Below are positions 58,603-64,000 of a stretch of DNA of 64,000 bases, one piece after another; within the stretch, counting starts at the first letter, position 1, and each line of letters opens with the position of its first letter. The stretch spans positions 186,001 to 250,000 of the forward strand of contig NZ_POAF01000006.1 in the NCBI RefSeq assembly GCF_003309065.1, written 5' to 3'. The notes below the pieces were generated by a model that was not told the origin of the DNA, did not search any database, and saw only the letters and a list, made by a program, of their open reading frames with translations. Position numbers and translations under genes: made by a program. This DNA comes from Glutamicibacter soli. Lineage in GTDB: Bacteria > Actinomycetota > Actinomycetes > Actinomycetales > Micrococcaceae.

Positions 58603-59274
58603 ATGGCACCACGCATCGCCACCAGCGCGGCCGACGCGGTCGCGCAGATCACCGACGGTTCCACCGTCCTGATCGGCGGCTTCGGCAACGCCGGGCAGCC
58701 CATGGAACTGATCGACGCGCTCATGGAGTGCGGCGCCACCGACCTCACGGTGGTCAACAACAACGCCGGACAGGCCGACGCCGGCCTGGCGCTGCTGATC
58801 AAGGAGCGCCGGGTCAAGAAGATCATCTGCTCCTTCCCGCGCCAGTCCGACTCCTGGCACTTCGATGAGGCCTACCGCGCCGGGGAGATCGAGCTGGAAC
58901 TGGTCCCGCAGGGCAACCTGGCCGAGCGCATCCGCGCAGCCGGCGCCGGGATCGGCGGCTTCTTCACTCCGACCGGCTACGGCACGCTGCTGGCCGAGGG
59001 CAAGGAAACCCGCGTCATCGACGGGCGCGGCTACGTGCTGGAATCGCCGATCCACGCTGACTTCGCGCTGATCAAGGCGCTGCGCGCGGACAGCTTCGGC
59101 AACCTGGTCTACCGCAAGACCGCACGCAACTTCGGCCCCATCATGGCCACCGCCGCCGCACAGGCCATCGTCCAGGTGGACGAAATCGTGCCGGCCGGCG
59201 GCATCGATCCGGAAAACGTGATCACCCCGGGAATCTACGTCGACACCGTGGTGGCGCTGGGAGGCAGTAACTAA
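58603..59274 (+). CDS. pcaI: 3-oxoadipate CoA-transferase subunit A
   Basis: A 223-residue alpha subunit of the succinyl-CoA:3-oxoadipate CoA-transferase. It shows the CoA-binding GGFGNAGQPMELIDAL and GAGIGGFFTPTGYGT motifs. AGAGAGG precedes ATG 58603. Its stop codon TAA shares one base with the pcaJ ATG, so translation is coupled. Confidence 0.94.
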   Translation: MAPRIATSAADAVAQITDGSTVLIGGFGNAGQPMELIDALMECGATDLTVVNNNAGQADAGLALLIKERRVKKIICSFPRQSDSWHFDEAYRAGEIELELVPQGNLAERIRAAGAGIGGFFTPTGYGTLLAEGKETRVIDGRGYVLESPIHADFALIKALRADSFGNLVYRKTARNFGPIMATAAAQAIVQVDEIVPAGGIDPENVITPGIYVDTVVALGGSN

Positions 59275-59924
59275 TGACTACGTACACGCCAGAAAAACTC
59301 ACCCGCGATGAAATGGCGCAACAGGTGGCCGCGGACATCCCCGCCGGCGCCTTCGTGAACCTGGGCATCGGCCAGCCGACCAACGTCTCGAACTTCCTCA
59401 CCGCCGACCAGGGCGTCACCCTGCACACCGAGAACGGCATGCTGGGCATGGGCCCGGTCGCCACCGGAGAGGACATCGACCCGGATCTGATCAACGCAGG
59501 CAAGATCCCTGTCACCGAGCTGCCCGGCGCCAGCTTCTTCCACCACGCGGACTCCTTCGCGATGATGCGCGGTGGGCACCTGGACGTCTGCGTGCTCGGC
59601 GCCTTCCAGATCTCCGAGGCAGGGGACCTGGCCAACTGGCACACCGGCGCCGAGGGCGCCATCCCCGCAGTGGGCGGCGCCATGGATTTGGCTATCGGTG
59701 CCAAGCAGACCTGGGTCATGATGAGCCTGTTCACCAAGGCCGGCGAATCCAAGCTAGTCAAGGAGCTGAGCTACCCGGTCACCGGGCTGGGCTGCGTTTC
59801 GCGCATCTACACCGAGGTTGCGGTGTTCGAGCTGCGCGATTCCAAGGTGTTCGTACGCTCCACCCACGGCGTCAGCTTCGAGGAATTGGAAGCCCGCATC
59901 CCGGTGACGCTGGAGCGCGCCTAA
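59274..59924 (+). CDS. pcaJ: 3-oxoadipate CoA-transferase subunit B
   Basis: A 216-residue beta subunit. The active-site Glu is in TLHTENGMLGMGP, as required for the CoA thioester intermediate. NLGIGQPTNVSNFLT and GGHLDVCVLGAFQ are further family marks. Together with pcaI and pcaF it forms the last two steps of the beta-ketoadipate pathway. Followed by a rho-independent terminator. Confidence 0.94.
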   Translation: MTTYTPEKLTRDEMAQQVAADIPAGAFVNLGIGQPTNVSNFLTADQGVTLHTENGMLGMGPVATGEDIDPDLINAGKIPVTELPGASFFHHADSFAMMRGGHLDVCVLGAFQISEAGDLANWHTGAEGAIPAVGGAMDLAIGAKQTWVMMSLFTKAGESKLVKELSYPVTGLGCVSRIYTEVAVFELRDSKVFVRSTHGVSFEELEARIPVTLERA

Positions 59925-59957
59925 GCGGATCGGCTTTGGCAGACCAAGTAGATTAGT

Positions 59958-59994
59958 GGGGGTGCCCGTTGCGGGCGCCCCCGCTGGTATTTTT
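59958..59994 (+). terminator. rho-independent terminator after pcaJ
   Basis: GGGGGTGCCCG pairs with CGGGCGCCCCC (one wobble), followed by TGGTATTTTT. It separates pcaFIJ from pcaR. Confidence 0.9.
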
Positions 59995-60017
59995 CGACGA
60001 ATTTCAAAGGATGGCCG

Positions 60018-60800
60018 ATGAGCGAGCAGAGCACGGGCACCGCCGGTGTGCAGTCCCTGGCCCGCGGCCTGCAGGTGATCAGCAGCTTCGACGCGGAGCA
60101 CGCCTCCATGACGCTCTCCGAGGTGGCAGCCCGCACCGGCCTGTCCCGCGCCACCGCCCGGCGCTTCCTGCTCACTTTGCAGGATTTGGGCTATGTCCGC
60201 TCGGACGGCAAGTACTTCGAGCTGACTTCCAAGGTCCTGCAGCTAGGCTACGCCTACCTCTCCAGCGCCACGCTGCCGCAGCTGATCGAGCCGGTGCTCG
60301 AAAGCCTGTCGGCCGCCGTGGGCGAATCAGCCTCCGCCGCCGTGCTGGAAGGCAGCGAGATCATGTACGTGGCCCGCGTGCACACCCGCTCCATCATGCG
60401 GGTGGGCATCTCGGTGGGCACCAGGTTCCCCGCCATCCACACCTCCATGGGGCGTGTGCTGCTGGCCCACGCCGGCGAGCAGGCCATCGAGGCGGCGCTG
60501 GCCGGCATCCAGGGTCCGCTGGCCCCGAATACCATCACCGATCCGGCCGCGCTACGCGCCGAACTGGCGCTGGTCCGCGCCCAAGGCTTCGCCGTGGTGG
60601 ACCAGGAGCTGTCGGTGGGGCTGCGCTCGGTCGCGGTCCCGGTGCACCGCCCGGACGGCACCGTGGCCGCGGCCATGAACGTGTCCATGAGCGTGGGTCC
60701 GACCGGACCGGCTGACGCCTCCGAGGCCGCGCAGGCGATCCTGCCGCAGCTGACGGCCGCCGCCGCCCAGGTGGAACAGGCGCTGGCCGCCAGGAAATAG
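60018..60800 (+). CDS. pcaR: IclR-family regulator, PcaR/PobR-like
   Basis: A 260-residue regulator. The winged helix is LSEVAARTGLSRATARRFLL and the linker QDLGYVRSDGKYFELTSKVL with LQLGYAYLSS is the sequence pattern of the PcaR/PcaU/PobR subgroup. It follows pcaFIJ, and a terminator between them suggests its own promoter or partial read-through. It probably binds the GTTCAC palindromes at 57181-57307, with beta-ketoadipate, protocatechuate or 4-hydroxybenzoate as possible effectors. AAAGG precedes the ATG. Confidence 0.85.
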   Translation: MSEQSTGTAGVQSLARGLQVISSFDAEHASMTLSEVAARTGLSRATARRFLLTLQDLGYVRSDGKYFELTSKVLQLGYAYLSSATLPQLIEPVLESLSAAVGESASAAVLEGSEIMYVARVHTRSIMRVGISVGTRFPAIHTSMGRVLLAHAGEQAIEAALAGIQGPLAPNTITDPAALRAELALVRAQGFAVVDQELSVGLRSVAVPVHRPDGTVAAAMNVSMSVGPTGPADASEAAQAILPQLTAAAAQVEQALAARK

Positions 60801-60825
60801 GAGTCGCGCCGAGTTCGAAGACACA

Positions 60826-61545
60826 TTGTCCGGGGTGGAGGCTGTCGGCCGCCAGCTCGGGGCCTCGGGCGACCGGCGACGGCCTGCGCGGCCGGAAGCA
60901 TCCCTGGCACCTGCGCCTGGTGGCGACGACCTTCTGGGTGGGGGCGGTCTTCGACCCCGAGGCCGCGGACGGCTCCCAGGTCATCAGCGCCTACGAAGGC
61001 TGGCGGTATGAGCGCTCCGGCGGCTGCAACGGGGTCATCGAGGACGGCGTCTGCCAGACCGAGCCGCGCAGCGCGGAGAACGGCTTCTTCCCCAGCTCCA
61101 TGACTCCGAAGCAGACCCCCTTCTACCTGGACCTGCCCTTCGCCGACGTGAACAACGTCGCCGCCTTCGCCCTGCGCGGGCAGACCCCGTAGGCGCAGGA
61201 TCCGGGTTACGCCGGGGACCTGGAGAATCGGGAGTTCTCCTGCAAGAAGAACCGCTGGGTGCAACTGCAGTACAAGGGGAACACCTGCTTCGCGCAGATG
61301 CAGGACGCCGGCCCGGCCGAATACGACGAATTCGACTACGTGTTCGGCGACGGCGGCACCGGTCCGAAGGGCACCAAGCACAACGACGCCGAGCTGAACG
61401 GCACGCAGGCGGGGGTGTCCTGGCGCTTCGTGGACGAGGTGGACGTGCCCGATGGGCCGTGGAAAACCATCGTCACCGATTCCGGCTACGACTGGACCAG
61501 GGGCGGGCCCGCAGACAAGCAAGTCCGTCGAGGAGCAGGATCGCG
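60826..61545 (+). pseudogene. decayed conserved actinobacterial gene with internal TAG
   Basis: One reading frame shows coherent protein either side of an in-frame TAG at 61190-61192. Upstream: TGDGLRGRKHPWHLRLVATT, FWVGAVFDPEAADGSQVISA, PSSMTPKQTPFYLDLPFADV. Downstream: KKNRWVQLQYKGNTCFAQMQ, DAGPAEYDEFDYVFGDGGTG, VSWRFVDEVDVPDGPWKTIV. The order resembles a conserved extracellular-type actinobacterial protein of unknown function. No start codon and signal peptide are found in front, and the end merges with the TetR gene, so it is truncated as well as stopped. Confidence 0.65.
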
Positions 61546-61546
61546 C

Positions 61547-62098
61547 TCAAGCTGTCTCGGCCGCCGGCCTGCAGGCCAGTAGCTGCCTCACCAGCTGCTG
61601 CAGGGTGTCGGCGGTCAGGAAGCCGTCCTGGTGACCGCGCGAGATGTCCAGGTGGTAGCTGACCCCGTCGCCGGCCAGCAGTGCCAGCTTGGCCAGCATC
61701 GGGTCGCCCAGCGCGTCGTTGAGCACCTGGTACCAGAGGTCGCGCCCGCGGCGCAGCGCCGCGGAGGCATCCTCGTTGCCGCGCTGGGCCAGCCGGGTGG
61801 CAGCCACGACCATGCGTTCGAGCGGCGAGTCCTCCTCCATAGAAGAGGCGAAATAGTAGTGCACCGCCTGCGCGGGATCCGCGCTCATCGTCGCCACGTC
61901 CGCGTCGATCAGCTCGTTCAGGCGCCTCACCAGTTCGGTGTCCAGCGCCTGGCGCGAGCGGAAGTGGTGCAGCAGCCCCGCCTTGGACAAGCCGCTGCGC
62001 TTGGCGGTGGCATCGATCGTTGCCTCGCGGGCGCCGTGCTCGTAGAGCAGCGCCACGTAGGCGTCGAGGATGATCTCCTGCTTGGTTGCGGTGCTCAT
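61547..62098 (-). CDS. TetR-family transcriptional regulator
   Basis: A 183-residue repressor with N-terminal HTH IDATAKRSGLSKAGLLHHFR and a C-terminal helical ligand domain. It is 35 bp downstream of the saccharopine-dehydrogenase-like gene on the same strand, so the two may be one transcript and it may control that gene and the APC permease upstream. No operator palindrome was found near its start. Confidence 0.88.
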   Translation of the reverse strand: MSTATKQEIILDAYVALLYEHGAREATIDATAKRSGLSKAGLLHHFRSRQALDTELVRRLNELIDADVATMSADPAQAVHYYFASSMEEDSPLERMVVAATRLAQRGNEDASAALRRGRDLWYQVLNDALGDPMLAKLALLAGDGVSYHLDISRGHQDGFLTADTLQQLVRQLLACRPAAETA

Positions 62099-62133
62099 GG
62101 GCGCGGTTTCTCCAGGGGCTCAGGGCTGCAAGT

Positions 62134-63357
62134 TTACTTTTCGACGATACCCCACGGCGAGCCATAGCCCGCCGGTTCGGCCGCAGCCAGCAGGTCGAGG
62201 AACGGGGTGGCCTCGAAGGCCTCCGGGCCGAGCACGCCGGCGCCTGACCAGGTGCCGTTGGCCAGCAGCTCCAGGGCGATGACCGGGTTCACCGCGGTCT
62301 GCCAGACCACTGCCTGGGAGTCGTCGCGGGCCATGGTGTCCTCGTTGTCAGCCACGTGGTACAGGTAGCGCGAGCCGGTGGACCCGTCCTTCAGCGTGCC
62401 GGTGACCAGCACGCCGGCGCAGGTCTTGCCCTTCATCAGCGGGCCCAGGGTGGCGGGATCCGGCAGGCAGGCGGCGACGACGTCGCGCGGGGAAACCTGC
62501 ACGCCGCGCACCGGGACCGGGTCGGTGGAATCCAGGCCCAGCTTGTTCAGGGTCTTGAGCACCTCGATGAATTCGTTGCCCAGGCCGTACTTGAAGTCCA
62601 CGCGCTGCGCGTCAAGCCAGCGCGGCATCATGGTGACTTCCTCGTGCTCCACGTTCACGCATTCGACTTCGCCGATGCCCTCCGGGAACTCGAAGAGGAT
62701 CGGCTCGGAAAACGGCGCGGTGGTGTACCAGCCGCCCTTGGCCTTGTCGAACATCACCGGCGGGTTCAGGCATTCCTCGATGGTGGTCCAGATGGAGAAG
62801 GACGGGGCGAACTCGTAGCCCTCAACGCTCAGGTTGGCGCCGTCGCGCACGCTGAGCTCCTCGATCGTTTCGAACAGCTCGTCGGCCGCGTAGCGGGCCA
62901 GCACGTTGGACAGGCCCGGCTCCACGCCGATGCCCACCAAGGCCAGTTGCCCGTCGCGCTCCCATTCATCGGCCACGGCGAATTGCTCGTCGCCCAGCTT
63001 GATGTGGGTCTGGGTGAACGGCTGTTCGGGGTGGCGCTGGGACAGGCTCATGGCCATGTCCAGGTAGGTGACCCCGGCGGTTTTGCAGGCGTTGAAGATC
63101 GGCATCACGAAGCGCGGATCCACGGCGTTGAGCACGTGGGTGGCCCCGGTGGAACGGATCAGTTCCACCAGCGAGTCCTCGGAGGACGCGTCGACCTGGG
63201 CGGCGGCGTAGCGGGCGTCGCCAATGGCCTCGATCAGCTGCTGCGGGCGGGCGGGGTCGTAGTCGGCGATGGTGAGCGTCTCGAAGAAGCTGCGGCGGGA
63301 GGCGATGCGGGCCGCGGCGGAGCCGACGCCGCCGGCGCCGATGATCAGGATCTGCAT
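62134..63357 (-). CDS. saccharopine dehydrogenase-like enzyme
   Basis: A 407-residue NAD(P)-dependent protein. The Rossmann motif is MQILIIGAGGVGSAAARIAS; GATHVLNAVDPRFVMPIFNA and VGIGVEPGLSNVLARYAADE are the family pattern of Lys9/LYS1-type and carboxynorspermidine/saccharopine enzymes. Possible roles are lysine catabolism or polyamine synthesis. AAGGTG-type site upstream. The next gene upstream on this strand is an APC amino-acid permease, which favours amino-acid catabolism. Confidence 0.88.
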   Translation of the reverse strand: MQILIIGAGGVGSAAARIASRRSFFETLTIADYDPARPQQLIEAIGDARYAAAQVDASSEDSLVELIRSTGATHVLNAVDPRFVMPIFNACKTAGVTYLDMAMSLSQRHPEQPFTQTHIKLGDEQFAVADEWERDGQLALVGIGVEPGLSNVLARYAADELFETIEELSVRDGANLSVEGYEFAPSFSIWTTIEECLNPPVMFDKAKGGWYTTAPFSEPILFEFPEGIGEVECVNVEHEEVTMMPRWLDAQRVDFKYGLGNEFIEVLKTLNKLGLDSTDPVPVRGVQVSPRDVVAACLPDPATLGPLMKGKTCAGVLVTGTLKDGSTGSRYLYHVADNEDTMARDDSQAVVWQTAVNPVIALELLANGTWSGAGVLGPEAFEATPFLDLLAAAEPAGYGSPWGIVEK

Positions 63358-63439
63358 GGAAGGTGTTCCTTTGGTGGAGTAGCCGGGTGGAGGAAGTTGC
63401 TCGGGTAACGGGGCTAGGGGCGCCTAGTTCTCGGGACGC

Positions 63440-64000
63440 CTACTGCTCCGGAACCAGTACCGGGGTGTCGCGGTTCAGCGAGCGGCCGGCGAAGTAGTCG
63501 CGTGACGCCGGGCGCAGCGCCCACAGTCCCATGACCACCAGGCCCAGGGCCAGCGAGCCGACACCCATCACGAAGGTGCCGCTGATGCCCAGGATGGTGG
63601 TGGTGCCGTATTCCGGGTCGAGCATGCTGATGGCCGAGTAGATGAACACCGCTGACATCATCAGCCCGCCGACCAGCGGCATGACCAGGCGGAAGCACAG
63701 GTTGCGCAGCGAGTCGGTCAGCGAGGAGCGGAAGTACCAGATGCAGGCGAAGGAGGTGATCGCGTAGTACAGGGCCACTGCCAGCGAGGTGCTTTCGATG
63801 GTGTCGGCCAGGATGTCGCCGGAGATGATGGTCATGCCCACGTAGAAGACCAGCGAGGCCGAGCCGGTGAACAGCGTCGAGAATGCAGGGGTCTTGAAGG
63901 CCTCGTTGACCACGCCGAAGCGCTTGGGCAGCGCGCCGTAGACGCCCATGGACAGGGTGCCGCGGGCGGTGGGAAGGATGGTGGTCTGGCAGGTGGCCAA
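63440..64000 (-). CDS. APC-family amino acid permease, 5' end beyond the window
   Basis: The last 186 residues of an APC-type transporter, about five or six TM segments, are visible. The sequence TARGTLSMGVYGALPKRFGV is the loop typical of the APC superfamily (between TM8 and TM9), followed by hydrophobic segments and a polar C-terminus. The substrate is unknown; the neighbouring saccharopine-type enzyme suggests lysine or a related compound. It stops at 63440, with a short CTAGG-GGCG-CCTAG hairpin 13 bp beyond. Confidence 0.82.
   Translation of the reverse strand: MATCQTTILPTARGTLSMGVYGALPKRFGVVNEAFKTPAFSTLFTGSASLVFYVGMTIISGDILADTIESTSLAVALYYAITSFACIWYFRSSLTDSLRNLCFRLVMPLVGGLMMSAVFIYSAISMLDPEYGTTTILGISGTFVMGVGSLALGLVVMGLWALRPASRDYFAGRSLNRDTPVLVPEQ

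Overview
The window is high-GC actinobacterial DNA, and the gene content best fits the family Micrococcaceae (Arthrobacter, Glutamicibacter, Paeniglutamicibacter or similar). This rests on protein character (an HspR-type HAIR element, an Lhr-Nei2 pair, FBP-type treble-clef protein, DUF4916 NUDIX, IclR-controlled pca genes) and on codon use. No rRNA or tRNA gene is present, so genus is not fixed.

Left part (1-43 kb) is mostly chromosomal housekeeping and accessory metabolism: a Clp-family ATPase behind a HAIR-like heat-shock operator (0.4-3.0 kb); an AT-richer block with a response regulator, a 63-residue secreted peptide and a multi-TM histidine kinase (3.1-5.3 kb), followed by a 95-bp fold-back element; nitroreductase, D-amino-acid dehydrogenase, an SDR epimerase, a umuDC operon, a GH3 lipoprotein and a large secreted subtilase (5.6-16.7 kb); an FBP-type protein, PdxK, TetR, a queuosine-precursor transporter and tgt flanking an ABC pair (17-25 kb); efflux and SDR genes (25-30 kb); an lhr-nei2-rluA type DNA/RNA maintenance operon with rlmH (30-37.5 kb); and an iclR-hutG-gltS operon (38.6-41.6 kb).

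The 44.0-47.8 kb segment is a second AT-richer block. It is a tightly packed leftward operon that starts with a secreted precursor whose C-terminus is extremely rich in Trp and Lys, followed by a CPBP (Abi-type) membrane protease, a PadR repressor, a small helical/membrane protein and an ABC-2 ATPase/permease pair. This looks like a bacteriocin-type production, immunity and export locus and is the strongest candidate for an undescribed system. The peptide/kinase/response-regulator block at 3.1-5.3 kb is the second candidate.

From 48.6 to 60.8 kb lies a complete protocatechuate branch of the beta-ketoadipate pathway: pobA, pcaH, pcaG, pcaB, pcaD and pcaC run left; pcaK runs left and pcaF-pcaI-pcaJ run right from a shared control region with GTTCAC-type palindromes; two IclR regulators lie in the cluster, plus an aspartate-dehydrogenase-like gene. 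Together these convert 4-hydroxybenzoate via protocatechuate and beta-ketoadipate to succinyl-CoA and acetyl-CoA. A decayed transposase borders pcaC, and a decayed conserved gene follows pcaR. The right end carries a TetR regulator, a saccharopine-dehydrogenase-like enzyme and the end of an APC permease.
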